DNA of 64,000 nucleotides from Polaromonas sp. A23 (GCF_002001015.1 NZ_MUNO01000022.1:308849-372848); one strand, 5' to 3'. Positions 8,949 to 23,512 are shown, counted from the stretch's first letter. Notes: a model not told the origin generated them from the sequence alone. Program-made: numbers and translations.

Positions 8949-9743
8949 TCACACGCTGAACATCAGTGCGGTAAGAATGAAATCAAGGCCGAGCACCGCC
9001 AGCGACGCGAGCACCACAGTGCGCGTGGTCGCTCGTGCCACACCTTCGGGTGTGGCTTGAGCCTCAAAGCCCTGGAACAGCGCAATAAAGGTGACCGTCA
9101 CGCCAAACACAAAGCTTTTGACGACACCGTTCCCGACATCGCGCCAGACATCGACACCGGATTGCATCTGGCTCCAGAAAGCGCCGGCGTCCACGCCGAT
9201 CATCAGCACGCCAACCACCCAGCCGCCCAGAATGCCCACTGCGCTGAAAACCGCTGCCAGAAGGGGCATGGCGATCACACCGCCCCAGAAGCGCGGGGCC
9301 AGAATGCGGCGTACGGGGTCCACCGCCATCATCTCCATGGCCGACAACTGTTCACCGGCTTTCATCAAGCCGATTTCCGCAGTCAGGGCAGTACCCGCCC
9401 GCCCGGCAAACAGCAGCGCCGTAACAACCGGGCCAAGTTCACGCACCAAGCTCAAGGCAACGAGTAAACCCAGGGCTTCCGAAGATCCGTAGCGCTGCAG
9501 CGCGTAATAACTCTGCAAGCCCAGTACAAAACCGACAAACAGGCCCGAGACGGTGATGATGGCCAGCGAGTAGTTGCCCAAAAAGAAAATCTGGTCGCGG
9601 ATCAGACCAAACCTGGCGAAAGCCGGCCCGGTCAATGACAGCAGCCGGAACATCATCCGGGCACCGTAGCCGATCTCGACCAACTTGCAGCGCGTGGCAA
9701 AGCCCAGGTCGGCGACCATGCGGATAAGCGGAGACTGACTCAT
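8949..9743 (-). CDS. mlaE: Phospholipid transport permease MlaE
   Basis: A 264 aa polytopic permease of the Mla inner-membrane complex. It carries the family signatures RDQIFFLGNYSLAIITVSGLFVG, the ALSLVRELGPVVTALLFAGRAGTALTAEIG segment, and MKAGEQLSAMEMMAVDPVRRILAPRFWG. The C-terminus has GFEAQATPEGVARATTRTVV. It overlaps mlaF by 4 bp, and 97 bp separate it from mlaD. Confidence 0.96.
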   Translation of the reverse strand: MSQSPLIRMVADLGFATRCKLVEIGYGARMMFRLLSLTGPAFARFGLIRDQIFFLGNYSLAIITVSGLFVGFVLGLQSYYALQRYGSSEALGLLVALSLVRELGPVVTALLFAGRAGTALTAEIGLMKAGEQLSAMEMMAVDPVRRILAPRFWGGVIAMPLLAAVFSAVGILGGWVVGVLMIGVDAGAFWSQMQSGVDVWRDVGNGVVKSFVFGVTVTFIALFQGFEAQATPEGVARATTRTVVLASLAVLGLDFILTALMFSV

Positions 9744-10585
9744 GCGCGCGGCCCCTTGCGCGTTACCGCCTGCGGCCCGAAATCGTCGGACACATTGGGA
9801 CCCGGGTAATGGAACTGAACCGGCCCTTCCGCAAGCGCGTTGACGAACTGGTGCACCAGCGGGTCGGTGGAGTGGCGAACTTCATCAGGCGTGCCCTGGG
9901 CCGCGATGCCGCCATTGGCCAGAATGATGACCTTGTCGGCAATGCGGAAGGTTTCCTCCAGGTCGTGCGACACCACAACGCTGGTAATGCCCAACGTGTC
10001 GTTGAGCTGGCGTATGAGCTGTGCAGCTGTTCCCAGAGAAATCGGGTCGAGCCCCGCGAAGGGTTCGTCGTACATGATCAGCTCCGGATCCAGCACCATC
10101 GCACGGGCGAGCGCCACACGCCGCGCCATGCCGCCGGAGATCTCGCTGGGCATCAGGGCCCGGGCACCGCGCAAGCCGACGGCGTTGAGTTTCATCAACA
10201 CCACATCGCGGATCATTTCTTCGTTCAGCGCGGTGTGCTCGCGCAGTGGAAAGGCCACGTTGTCAAACACGCTGAGGTCGGTGAACAGCGCGCCAAACTG
10301 GAACAACATGCCCATGCGCCGCCGCGCGGCATACAGGTCTGCCTGGCCCATGGCTGTGACGTTGCTTCCGTCAAACAACACCTCGCCGCTGCCGGCCTTC
10401 TGCTGGCCACCTATCAGGCGCAGCACGGTGGTTTTGCCGCCTCCGGAGGCCCCCATCAGCGCCGTCACCTTGCCTTGCGGCACCGACAATGTGATGTCGT
10501 TCAGGATGACGCGATCACCCTGTGCACCAGGATAGGCAAAGGTTACATGCTTGAATTCAACAAGAGGGGGCGCGCTGTCAGACAT
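9740..10585 (-). CDS. mlaF: Phospholipid transport ATPase MlaF
   Basis: ATPase of the Mla transporter, 281 aa from ATG 10585 (MSDSAPPLVEFKHVTF). Walker A is LMGASGGGKTTVLRL, signature EISGGMARRVALARAMV, Walker B LIMYDEPFAGLD and the H-loop VVSHDLEETF. A longer frame reaches 10783, but the N-terminal extension has no resemblance to MlaF and the chosen start matches the family's N-terminus. The ribosome-binding site is weak. This is the first gene of the minus-strand mla-to-his run. Confidence 0.95.
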   Translation of the reverse strand: MSDSAPPLVEFKHVTFAYPGAQGDRVILNDITLSVPQGKVTALMGASGGGKTTVLRLIGGQQKAGSGEVLFDGSNVTAMGQADLYAARRRMGMLFQFGALFTDLSVFDNVAFPLREHTALNEEMIRDVVLMKLNAVGLRGARALMPSEISGGMARRVALARAMVLDPELIMYDEPFAGLDPISLGTAAQLIRQLNDTLGITSVVVSHDLEETFRIADKVIILANGGIAAQGTPDEVRHSTDPLVHQFVNALAEGPVQFHYPGPNVSDDFGPQAVTRKGPRA

Positions 10586-10906
10586 TGGGGGGATGAAAAA
10601 CCGGCCCGAGCGGCAGGTTTCGATTGCAATGCCTGAATGATAAAGGGTTTGCCCCAAGTCGCCGGCTTCAACAGCTGACATAACCCTTAAACCCCATCCC
10701 ATGAACATGGGGCGAAGTCCCGGAAACCGACAAGAAGCCCCTGCAAGAACCCATTCAGCTCTTTCTTCAAGGGAAATCGGCATCTTGCCCTTATGTTACG
10801 GACGCCAGCAGCTCTTATTTTGATAGCAAATCAATGACTACCTTGCACCTTCCCACTGGGCCCCTGCCCCCTGCAATCCACCGGTCATTCGCAGAGTTCA
10901 CCTTTT
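10586..10906. other. Intergenic region upstream of mlaF with small palindrome
   Basis: No gene is supported here. It should contain the mla promoter. A perfect CCCATG-AA-CATGGG inverted repeat lies at 10698-10711, about 113 bp from the mlaF ATG, and could be an operator. A dispersed repeat copy lies at 10787-10831. I could not place a convincing -35/-10 pair. Confidence 0.45.
10787..10831. repeat. Dispersed palindromic repeat (copy 2)
   Basis: Starts at GCCCTTATG and ends AGCAGCTCTTATTTTGATAGC. It closely resembles the copy at 42259-42299, including the order of the GCCCTT and AGCAGCT blocks. Confidence 0.65.
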
Positions 10907-10975
10907 TCAGCGAGGCAGGTCGCTGAAACCCATCAAGAATTCGTCGACGGAACGTGCAGCCTGCCGGCCCTCGCG
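10907..10975 (-). pseudogene. Diverged copy of the gltD 3' end (copy A)
   Basis: Encodes the last 22 residues of GltD plus stop, ending [10 protein letters not shown]. Compared with the intact gene, 10 of 22 codons differ: nine are synonymous and one changes Tyr to Phe. The pattern is that of a once-functional gene end. It lies farthest from gltD. Confidence 0.8.
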
Positions 10976-11045
10976 CCGCGCGGGCGTCAGCCTGCGCGAT
11001 CGTCAAGCCGCCCCACCGGGGCGATTTGCGAGGGCCGATGCTGTT

Positions 11046-11114
11046 TCAGCGCGGCAGGTCGCTGTACCCCATCAGAAACTCATCGACTGAACGCGCATCC
11101 TGCCGGCCCTCGCG
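11046..11114 (-). pseudogene. Near-identical copy of the gltD 3' end (copy B)
   Basis: Encodes [13 protein letters not shown] to the stop and differs from the intact gltD end at only two codons (Ala to Asp, and one silent). Its stop is exactly 141 bp downstream of the gltD stop, so the frame is the same. Between them is a 72-bp spacer containing CGCCCC-GGT-GGGGCG. A second spacer of 70 bp, nearly identical, separates copies B and A. Confidence 0.85.
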
Positions 11115-11186
11115 CGCCGCGCGGGCGTCAGCCTGCGCGATCGTCAAGCCGCCCCACCGGGGCGATTTGTGAGGGCCGATGCTGTT

Positions 11187-12665
11187 TCAGCGCGGCAGGT
11201 CGCTGTACCCCATCAGAAACTCATCGACTGAGCGCGCAGCCTGCCGGCCCTCGCGAATCGCCCACACCACCAGGCTCTGGCCTCGGCGCATGTCGCCCGC
11301 AACAAAAACCCTGGGCACGTTGGTCGCATAACCACCGGTGAAATCCGTCGTCGCCCTGGCGTTGCCGCGCCCATCCCTTTCGATGCCGAAGGCATCGAGC
11401 ACGGCCGCCACAGGAGCGACAAAACCCATGGCGAGCAGTACGAGGTCGGCCTTGAGGGTCTGCTCGGAGCCCGCCACTTCCTGCATCTTGCCGTCCTTCC
11501 ATTCGACGCGCACGGTTTTCAGGCCGGTCACCTTGCCCTTGTCGCCAATGAGCTCCTTGGTGGAAATGGCAAATTCGCGCTCGCAGCCTTCCTCGTGGGA
11601 GGAAGAGGTGCGCAGTTTGATGGGCCAGTACGGCCATGTGAGCGGCCGGTTTTCTTCTTCGGGTGGTTGCGGCATCAATTCGAACTGGGTCACGCTGGCC
11701 GCGCCATGGCGGTTGCTGGTACCCACACAGTCGGAGCCGGTGTCGCCACCGCCGATGACGATGACATGTTTGCCGTCGGCGCGCAGCTGGTCCTTGACCT
11801 TGTCGCCCGCATTGACCTTGTTTTGCTGCGGCAAAAATTCCATTGCGAAATAAATACCGGTCAGGTCACGGCCAGGTACCGGCAGGTCACGTGATTGTTC
11901 GGCTCCGCCCGTCAGCAAGACCGCATCGAAGTCTTTTTGCAGTTGCTCAGGCGTGATGGTTTCCTTGGCCCAGTTGGTCACTTTCGAGTCTTTGCCAAGC
12001 GGGTCTTTGGTCTTGCCGACCAGGACACCCGTGCGGAAGGTAACGCCTTCGGCCTGCATCTGTTCAACCCGGCGGTCGATATGGATCTTCTCCATTTTGA
12101 AATCCGGGATGCCGTAACGCAGCAAACCACCGACACGATCATTCTTCTCGAACAGGGTCACATCATGGCCGGCACGCGCCAGCTGCTGGGCAGCAGCCAG
12201 CCCGGCGGGGCCGGAACCGACCACGGCTACCTTTTTGCCGGTTTTGTGCGCCGGTAGCTGGGGGCGAACCCACCCTTCGGCCCAGGCCCGGTCGATGATG
12301 GCGTGCTCGATGGACTTGATGCCAACAGCATCGTCATTCACGTTGAGCGTGCAGGCAGCTTCGCAAGGCGCCGGGCAAATGCGGCCGGTGAATTCCGGGA
12401 AGTTGTTGGTGCTGTGCAAAGTTTCAATCGCACTCTTCCAGTCCGCGCGAAACACCATGTCATTAAAGTCAGGAATGATGTTGTTGACAGGGCAGCCGCT
12501 GTTACAGAACGGCGTGCCGCAATCCATGCACCTTGCCGCCTGCTTGTTGGCCTGCGCATCATCGAGTCCGATGACAAACTCTTTGTAGTTTTTCAGGCGT
12601 TCGGGTACGGGTTTGTAACCCTCCTCAACGCGCTCGAATTCCATGAAACCGGTAACTTTTCCCAT
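11187..12665 (-). CDS. gltD: Glutamate synthase (NADPH) small subunit
   Basis: A 492 aa FAD and Fe-S subunit that takes electrons from NADPH and feeds them to GltB for glutamate synthesis. The N-terminal cysteine motifs [17 protein letters not shown] and [14 protein letters not shown] are present, then the FAD-binding [21 protein letters not shown] and the NADPH-binding [21 protein letters not shown]. The FAD C-terminal motif is [21 protein letters not shown]. It lies 21 bp downstream of gltB. Two extra copies of its last 23 codons follow downstream. Confidence 0.97.
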   Translation of the reverse strand: MGKVTGFMEFERVEEGYKPVPERLKNYKEFVIGLDDAQANKQAARCMDCGTPFCNSGCPVNNIIPDFNDMVFRADWKSAIETLHSTNNFPEFTGRICPAPCEAACTLNVNDDAVGIKSIEHAIIDRAWAEGWVRPQLPAHKTGKKVAVVGSGPAGLAAAQQLARAGHDVTLFEKNDRVGGLLRYGIPDFKMEKIHIDRRVEQMQAEGVTFRTGVLVGKTKDPLGKDSKVTNWAKETITPEQLQKDFDAVLLTGGAEQSRDLPVPGRDLTGIYFAMEFLPQQNKVNAGDKVKDQLRADGKHVIVIGGGDTGSDCVGTSNRHGAASVTQFELMPQPPEEENRPLTWPYWPIKLRTSSSHEEGCEREFAISTKELIGDKGKVTGLKTVRVEWKDGKMQEVAGSEQTLKADLVLLAMGFVAPVAAVLDAFGIERDGRGNARATTDFTGGYATNVPRVFVAGDMRRGQSLVVWAIREGRQAARSVDEFLMGYSDLPR

Positions 12666-12686
12666 GTGCTTGCTCCAGATACTTTT

Positions 12687-17483
<4,797 letters not shown>

Positions 17484-17604
17484 GGCGCACTCCTGGTCGG
17501 AGGAAGGACAGCCGAAATGCAAAGCGCATTTTTATGACCATCCACCCTAATTCTTGAATATGTCGCGGGAAAACGAGCATAGTGCAGTGCAACAACAATG
17601 CCAA

Positions 17605-17665
17605 GCAAAATAATTGGGGTCAGATAACTATTAATTTACCTTGGCCCCTTCAATAATTTAATTAG
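17605..17665. repeat. Imperfect inverted repeat beside the RAYT gene
   Basis: AATAATTGGGGTCAG on the left and CCTTGGCCCCTTCAATAATT on the right form an imperfect inverted repeat with an AT-rich middle. The GGGGTCAG motif is what I expect at the edge of RAYT-type elements. It lies 45 bp downstream of the transposase stop. Confidence 0.5.
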
Positions 17666-17709
17666 GGACATATTAAGTTCACCCATGCTCGCACCTTCGA
17701 GTCGAAGGC

Positions 17710-18408
17710 TTAGCCCATGACTGATTTTCTTGAGGGGCGGCCTGCCCGGGTTTTAACCACCCTGCGTTCAGTCCCTTTTTGCAGCTCGGCGACAAAATCG
17801 GGAGTCCCCAGGGCCCAGCCACCAAGCACCGACTGGGTCAACGCCAACTGGTGAACAGCCGAAACGCCCGCCTGCACCTGTTCTGCGTAGGCTGCCTCGC
17901 GCCCAAAAGGGGTGTTTCCCAGCGCCCAGAACAAGGAATGCGGTGTTACCACTTTGTCGCTGCGCAAGCCCACATAGTGGCCATGACTCGACCAGGGATA
18001 GTCGCGTGCCTCGAGTACCAGCCCGGCCCGCACTGGATTGAGATCCATATAAGCCATGCAAGGCAGAAGCCAGGACTCGGGCTGAATCAACGCTGAACGA
18101 TAGCGCCCCTCCCACAGAGTGCCGGAGCGCCCCTGACTGTCATTGAAATAGCGGACATAACGTCTGCCCACTGCCTGCATCATCCGGGGGACGGAGTCCG
18201 CAGCTTCAGGCGTGACCAGCAAATGGAAATGGTTGCCCATTAGCACGTAGGCGTGAACTGCCACGGCATTTTTTTTGGCCTGCTCTTCGAGCAAGTCCAG
18301 CAGGGTCTGGTAGTCCGCTGGAGATGAAAAAATCGCCTGCCGGTTGTTACCGCGCTGGACAATATGGTGCAGTTGTCCAGGAAGACTCAGACGGGGAAGG
18401 CGGGCCAT
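17710..18408 (-). mobile_element. REP-associated tyrosine transposase (RAYT, IS200-like)
   Basis: A 232 aa single-domain HUH/Y1 transposase. The fold starts MARLPRLSLPGQLHHIVQRGNN, has the metal-binding HUH motif in MGNHFHLLVTP, and the helix with the candidate catalytic Tyr in RRYVRYFNDSQGRSGTLWEGRYRS. LDLNPVRAGLV-type text (MDLNPVRAGLV) and DYPWSSHGHYVG are typical of the family. The tail RPSRKSVMG is basic. RAYTs are usually single, domesticated genes linked to REP palindromes and do not move themselves like classic IS elements. No terminal repeats or target duplication could be defined on both sides. Confidence 0.88.
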
Positions 18409-18481
18409 GACGATGTGCGCTGTTGTTCAGCACCATCATAGTAGGGGAAGCCAATCCGGCGCCTGGTCTGCTGCTACCCGC

Positions 18482-19633
18482 TTAACGAACCACCTTGCCG
18501 TCGGGCGTGATGGTCACCAGATCAACGAGGCGAACGGACTCGTATTTTTTGGCGCGCAGATTCACGCGAAAGCCACCCACGTCATAGTCGGTCATGGATT
18601 CGAAAGCCTTCTGAAGCCCGGCCCGATCAGCCTTTCCGCCCCCGGCCGCACTGCGCCGCACGCCTTCAGCAAATGTGCGTGCCGCAATATAGCCCTCGAC
18701 ACTTTCGTAACTGGGTGTCTGGTCGGTCAGGTTGATGGCGTCCAGGTACTCCTTGATGATGGGAGTTCCCAGGCTGCGCGGTGAAGGCACCACCTGGGAA
18801 ATAACCACACCGCCGATTTCCTTGCCAAGTGCGGTGAACAATGGATCAATTCCAACAACCGAGAAGTTCAGAAGCTGCCCCGGAAAGCCGGTTTTCCGCA
18901 TGGCACGAATAAACGCCGCCGACGTATTGAAAAGGCTCACTTGAATGATGGCCTGCGGCTGGGCCTTGACCAATTGAGCAACTGCAGCATCGACTTTGTC
19001 GCTGTTGACAGGGGCGAAGGCGCTCGCCACAAGCGGCGGACGCTTCAAGTCAATAAGTGCCTGGTTGACCGCGGCCAATCCTGCCCGTCCCATCGCATCG
19101 TCTTCGGCAAAGACAGCAATGCGATCCTGGTTCAATGTTGCGCAATGGCGCGCCATCTTGTAGGCCTCATCTGCCATGGCGGGGCGCACGTGAAACGCAT
19201 TGGTTAGCGCTGCCTCACGCAACCCATCCGACGCCGCGAAAGGTGCAAAAAACAGGGTATTGGCCGGCTTGGCCACGGCAAAAGCCGCGTCACAGCTGGC
19301 TGTTCCAACGAATCCAAACAACGCATCCACCCCTTCATCAATCAGGTGCTTGGCGTTAGCGGCAGCCTTCGCGGGAATATAGCCATCATCAAGCGCCTTG
19401 ACTTCGATCTTGTAGCCGGCCGCACCGTTTTTGGCGTTGATCGCATCGAAGTAGAGCTTTGCACCATTGAGGTAAGCCAGACCAATCTGATCGGCTGCAC
19501 CGGTCAAGGGGACCGATTGGCCCACTACGATCTTGCGACCACCTTTGCCAGCCTGGGACCGGGCCAGCGGGGTGAATGCCGCCACGCCAGCTGATATTCC
19601 GCCTATAACGAGCGCGCGTCTATTGAGTTTCAT
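18482..19633 (-). CDS. Periplasmic leucine/branched-chain-type binding protein
   Basis: A 383 aa substrate-binding protein of the LivJ-like type I periplasmic fold (peripla_BP_6). The signal peptide MKLNRRALVIGGISAGVAAF is Tat-like (RR) or Sec-like, with cleavage near LARSQA. Family features include VVGQSVPLTGAADQIGLAYLNGAKLYFD, LIDEGVDALFGFVGT and SYESVEGYIAARTFAEGVRR. No permease or ATPase genes are nearby, so it is an orphan and its ligand is unknown. A hairpin in its leader covers the likely ribosome-binding site. Confidence 0.9.
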   Translation of the reverse strand: MKLNRRALVIGGISAGVAAFTPLARSQAGKGGRKIVVGQSVPLTGAADQIGLAYLNGAKLYFDAINAKNGAAGYKIEVKALDDGYIPAKAAANAKHLIDEGVDALFGFVGTASCDAAFAVAKPANTLFFAPFAASDGLREAALTNAFHVRPAMADEAYKMARHCATLNQDRIAVFAEDDAMGRAGLAAVNQALIDLKRPPLVASAFAPVNSDKVDAAVAQLVKAQPQAIIQVSLFNTSAAFIRAMRKTGFPGQLLNFSVVGIDPLFTALGKEIGGVVISQVVPSPRSLGTPIIKEYLDAINLTDQTPSYESVEGYIAARTFAEGVRRSAAGGGKADRAGLQKAFESMTDYDVGGFRVNLRAKKYESVRLVDLVTITPDGKVVR

Positions 19634-19640
19634 GTCATAC

Positions 19641-19663
19641 CTTTGAAGTGCACTGCTTCAAAG
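19641..19663 (-). promoter_or_regulatory. Hairpin covering the ribosome-binding site of the binding protein
   Basis: A perfect 8-bp stem CTTTGAAG / CTTCAAAG with a 7-nt loop ends 7 nt before the start codon at 19633. The likely Shine-Dalgarno sequence AAAGG lies in the proximal arm, so folding would hide it. A DNA operator is an alternative reading of the same palindrome. Confidence 0.5.
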
Positions 19664-19878
19664 CACGATAGATGCCTGCCTGCCTAAAAGGTAGCATTTA
19701 TTGAGTGCTTTGTAACAAATTGAAAGCAGCCTCAAGCTTAGTCGTTTGAGCCGCAAAAAGGGTTCTGGGAAAATGCCAACACCTCATAAGGCTATGCATG
19801 AGCTGTTCTGTGACCCGTGGGTAAACCCGACAATGGCAGATCAACGGTTTGAGGCAAAGGCGCGCAATTGCAGGCTTG

Positions 19879-21087
19879 CTAAGGATGCATTTTCGACAAG
19901 GAATGAATTTGCCAGGCCAAGGCCACTCCCGCGAGTGAAAAACCGCCGGTCACCACCCAGGTCCACTGCCAACTCCCAGTCTGGTTGACCACCGCGGCTA
20001 CCAGCGGTGGGCCGAAAAATTGACCCAGAGCGGACCATTGCTGCATCCAACCGACAGTGGTGGGTACGGTGGCAGCACTTGGCGCCAAACGAACCGCAAG
20101 GCTGAAAAGTGTTCCCGGTATCAGGCCGCCGAGCATCGAGAATGCAAGCACCGCCAGATACCGCCACCAGAAGGCTGCGTCCGCCCCGAAAGCTGCCATG
20201 GCACTGACGCTCATTGCCGCAAATCCGGCGAGAAGCAAGGCGAAAGGCGCTGTCCCGGTTTGGAGCAGGCGGCCAGCCACCAAATTGCCAACGATATTGA
20301 CGGCCGCGACCAATGCTGTGAGCGCGGCTGCGGTACCGATGGCCACCCCGGCCTGTGAGTAGATCGAAGGAAGAAAACCTACCACCGCAAGCCACTGCCC
20401 GGAGTACACGGAAAAACAGAGAGCCACCAACCAGACAGCCCGTGAACCCAGCGTCAACCTCAGAAGACCATGCGCCGCAAACAGGGGATCCGCTCCGGAT
20501 GCGGAACGCAAACGATCGCCAGGTACTCGTCGCTGATCTGCAGGAACGCCGTAGAAGACCAGCACTGCAAGCAAAACGGTTAACAAGGACAACACCCACC
20601 ACCAGATACGCCACCCCCACGTCACATCGGCGGTCATCATGACCCAAGGTCCTGCCAGCAAGGCCAGCGCCGCACCAAGAGGCATGTAGGCACCCCAGGC
20701 ACCCAGCGCCGGACTCAAACGTTCAGCAGGCACCAGTGCGCGCAGCAAACCCGGCGCCGGCAACACCACGCACAGGAAACCAAGACCTTCCAACGCGCGG
20801 CTGAGCAGCAACCCGGTAACGCCCTGTGCAGCGCCGCCCCATGCGCTGGCCAGGCCCAGTATGAGCAAGCCTGCCAACATGATGCGACGAGCCCCATAGC
20901 GGGGAACCAGCAAGGCCGCCGGCAGACCGAGGGTCATTCCTGCAAGCTGCATGAGCGCCAACAGAAAACCGGCCTGCACCAGGGAAACGTCCAACACCTG
21001 TTGCAGGACAGGAAGTGCCGGAGGTAGTTTGCCGACATGCAGGGCAGCGGCCACCCCTGCGGCAATCACCAGGGCGGCAGGGTTCAT
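19879..21087 (-). CDS. MFS transporter
   Basis: A 402 aa (from ATG 21087) inner-membrane major facilitator with about 12 predicted membrane segments. The loop between helices 2 and 3 reads LLVPRYGARRIMLAG, a variant of the MFS A motif, and the central loop is near DQRRVPGDRLRS. A TTG at 21096 overlapping the dgt stop is a possible alternative start. The substrate cannot be told; the general look resembles the CynX/NimT group. It follows dgt directly and may be co-transcribed with it. Confidence 0.85.
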   Translation of the reverse strand: MNPAALVIAAGVAAALHVGKLPPALPVLQQVLDVSLVQAGFLLALMQLAGMTLGLPAALLVPRYGARRIMLAGLLILGLASAWGGAAQGVTGLLLSRALEGLGFLCVVLPAPGLLRALVPAERLSPALGAWGAYMPLGAALALLAGPWVMMTADVTWGWRIWWWVLSLLTVLLAVLVFYGVPADQRRVPGDRLRSASGADPLFAAHGLLRLTLGSRAVWLVALCFSVYSGQWLAVVGFLPSIYSQAGVAIGTAAALTALVAAVNIVGNLVAGRLLQTGTAPFALLLAGFAAMSVSAMAAFGADAAFWWRYLAVLAFSMLGGLIPGTLFSLAVRLAPSAATVPTTVGWMQQWSALGQFFGPPLVAAVVNQTGSWQWTWVVTGGFSLAGVALAWQIHSLSKMHP

Positions 21088-21092
21088 GGCTT

Positions 21093-22310
21093 TCAAGCGG
21101 GAAATACCACGCAGCCGTTCAGCCGTTCGTGTTCTTTGGCAGCGAACCGATCGGTCATGCCGGCAATGTAGTCTGCAACCACCCGCTCTGGCTTGGCCCG
21201 TCTGCTTGCACCAACCGATGTGCCGGCGACATCGATCCGGTCAAACCGATCACTGTGGGCCTGGGGCATTTGGGCCGGATCGTCCATATAGGCCGCAAAC
21301 AGGTCCCGGACAACCCGCTGGGCGGTTTGTGTGGTTTCAACAACCTGAGGATGGCGATATAGATTTTGTAGCAGGAAACGCTTGAGGGACGAGGACTTGA
21401 GAGCCATTTCCTCACTGAAACAAACCAATGGCGGATGCTGCCGTACAGCGTGCACGTCACCCGGCGCCGCGCTGTCCAATGTCGCGCTGGTAGCTTTCAT
21501 CACATCGTAAACCTGCGCGCTGAGCATGCGACGGATGGTTTCAAACAGCAGGCGACGCCCCCGCAATCCAGGGTGCGCTTCCAGGGTTTCCCGGCTGTAC
21601 TGCGCAAACAACTCAACGTCCTCAAGCTGCTCAAGGCTAAGCAGGCCCGAACGAACGCCATCGTCAATGTCGTGCGCGTTGTACGCTATCTCGTCAGCCA
21701 GGTTGGCAAGCTGGGCCTCCAGACTTGGCTGGCGTATCCGTAAGGCCACGTCGGGCGACTCCAGAAATCTATGGGCAACTCCGCCTGGCTCGCGTGCTTC
21801 AATGCGCCTGGCATTGCGGCGCGAACAATGTTTGAGAATCCCCTCGCGGGTTTCAAACGAAAGGTTCAGACCGTCATAGGCGGGGTAGCGCTCTTCCAGC
21901 ACGTCGACGACACGCAGGCTCTGCAGGTTGTGCTCGAACCCCGCGCTGTCCGGGTTGTAACTTTTCAGGCAGCTGTTCAAGGCATCCTGGCCAGCGTGTC
22001 CAAAAGGTGTGTGGCCCAGGTCGTGAGCCAAAGCGATGGCTTCAACCAGATCTTCATTCAACTGCAAGGTACGAGCGATCGAACGGCCAAGCTGCGCGAC
22101 TTCGAGCGAATGCGTCAGGCGGGTGCGAAAAAGGTCGCCTTCATGGTTCAAGAAAACCTGGGTTTTGTAAACCAGCCTGCGAAAGGCAGTGGAATGAACA
22201 ATCCGGTCACGATCACGCTGAAACGCTGAACGCGTAGGCGCGTCTTCCTCTGGATAACGGCGCCCGCGCGACTGGCCCGGGTGACATGCGTAAGGTGCCA
22301 ATTTCGTCAT
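21093..22310 (-). CDS. dgt: Deoxyguanosinetriphosphate triphosphohydrolase-like protein
   Basis: A 405 aa HD-domain dNTP triphosphohydrolase that releases tripolyphosphate from dGTP-type nucleotides. The metal-binding HD motif is ALAHDLGHTPFGHAGQD, preceded by FRTRLTHSLEVAQ and followed by ADEIAYNAHDIDDG. The N-terminal FQRDRDRIVHSTAFRRLVYKTQV is characteristic of the type 2 family found in betaproteobacteria. It follows aroB in the pil-aro-dgt cluster; 86 bp hold a dispersed repeat copy. Confidence 0.93.
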   Translation of the reverse strand: MTKLAPYACHPGQSRGRRYPEEDAPTRSAFQRDRDRIVHSTAFRRLVYKTQVFLNHEGDLFRTRLTHSLEVAQLGRSIARTLQLNEDLVEAIALAHDLGHTPFGHAGQDALNSCLKSYNPDSAGFEHNLQSLRVVDVLEERYPAYDGLNLSFETREGILKHCSRRNARRIEAREPGGVAHRFLESPDVALRIRQPSLEAQLANLADEIAYNAHDIDDGVRSGLLSLEQLEDVELFAQYSRETLEAHPGLRGRRLLFETIRRMLSAQVYDVMKATSATLDSAAPGDVHAVRQHPPLVCFSEEMALKSSSLKRFLLQNLYRHPQVVETTQTAQRVVRDLFAAYMDDPAQMPQAHSDRFDRIDVAGTSVGASRRAKPERVVADYIAGMTDRFAAKEHERLNGCVVFPA

Positions 22311-22326
22311 GTTTCTGGCATCGAAT

Positions 22327-22377
22327 AGGCCTCTAGCCCTTTAAATACGGGAACTGAAAGCTATAATTTTTATAGCA
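22327..22377. repeat. Dispersed palindromic repeat (copy 3)
   Basis: AGGCCTCTAGCCCTTT at one end and GCTATAATTTTTATAGC at the other; the latter is a 7-3-7 perfect palindrome. It fills most of the aroB-dgt gap. Confidence 0.7.
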
Positions 22378-22396
22378 AAATTCGGATGGACGTTCA

Positions 22397-23512
22397 TCAT
22401 TCGCAGCAAGCATCGATCACTTCGCGTACTACCCCATCTGGTGCAGTGCGAACCGTGGCCCGACCAGGGCCGTCGATGACCACAAACCTGATTTCGCCCG
22501 CTTCGGATTTTTTGTCAACCCGCATCAATTCCAGATACCGGCCGGCATTGTCTCCGCTGGAGAGCTTCGGTCCAATGACTGGCAGGCCGGCTCGCTGGAT
22601 CAGTCCACGCAGGCGGTCGACAAAAGCCGTGTCGATGAGACCCATTCTTTGCGAAAGGTTGGCAGCCATGACCATGCCGCAGCCAACACCTTCGCCGTGC
22701 AGCCACTGACCGTAGCCCAACCCCGACTCGATGGCATGGCCAAACGTGTGGCCGAAATTCAGAATCGCACGCAGACCTGCCTCACGCTCATCCTCGCCCA
22801 CCACCGCCGCCTTGATTTCGCAGCTGCGCTGGATGGCATGGGCAAGAGCCGCAGGGTCGCGGGCAAGCAATGCATCGATATTTGCCTCGATCCAATCGAG
22901 AAAAGCCATATCTGCAATCGGCCCATATTTGATGATTTCAGCCAGCCCTGCACTCAGCTCGCGCTGCGGCAGCGTTTGGAGCACATCCAGATCGCAGATC
23001 ACCCGCTCTGGCTGGTAGAACGCACCCACCATGTTTTTACCCAGTGGATGGTTGATGGCCGTCTTCCCGCCCACCGATGAATCCACCTGTGCCAGCAAGG
23101 TGGTGGGAACCTGCACAAAAGGCACGCCGCGCATGTAGCATGCTGCGGCAAAGCCTGCCATGTCACCCACCACACCGCCCCCGAGCGCAACCAGAACTGT
23201 CTTGCGATCACACCCATTGCTGAGCAGGGAATCAAAAATTAACTGCAGTGTGGGCCAGTCCTTGTGGGCTTCGCCGTCGGGCAAGGTCACCTGCAACACA
23301 TTTTGGTAATGCTTCGATAAAGCAAGCCGCAACGCCTGCGCATAGAGAGGAGCCACTGTGGTATTCGACACAATCAACGCACTGCTCGCAGACGGTAGGT
23401 CGCGGTACGTGTCAGGGTCACCAAGAAGACCTGCCCCTATGGCGATGGGATAGCTGCGATCGCCCAGATCAATGAAAACTTGCTGGATGGTCGAGGAAGA
23501 ATTTGCTTGCAT
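22397..23512 (-). CDS. aroB: 3-dehydroquinate synthase
   Basis: A 371 aa NAD- and metal-dependent enzyme making 3-dehydroquinate from DAHP, the second step of the shikimate pathway. The NAD-binding [28 protein letters not shown] is followed by [33 protein letters not shown], and the metal-ligand region [11 protein letters not shown]. Length is normal. It follows aroK by 125 bp with no visible signal in the gap. Confidence 0.97.
   Translation of the reverse strand: MQANSSSTIQQVFIDLGDRSYPIAIGAGLLGDPDTYRDLPSASSALIVSNTTVAPLYAQALRLALSKHYQNVLQVTLPDGEAHKDWPTLQLIFDSLLSNGCDRKTVLVALGGGVVGDMAGFAAACYMRGVPFVQVPTTLLAQVDSSVGGKTAINHPLGKNMVGAFYQPERVICDLDVLQTLPQRELSAGLAEIIKYGPIADMAFLDWIEANIDALLARDPAALAHAIQRSCEIKAAVVGEDEREAGLRAILNFGHTFGHAIESGLGYGQWLHGEGVGCGMVMAANLSQRMGLIDTAFVDRLRGLIQRAGLPVIGPKLSSGDNAGRYLELMRVDKKSEAGEIRFVVIDGPGRATVRTAPDGVVREVIDACCE

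Noticed and set aside
10815..11006. Small minus-strand frame downstream of gltD
   Set aside because: It starts at a TTG in the gltD tail spacer and runs through copy A in the wrong frame. It is a by-product of the duplication.
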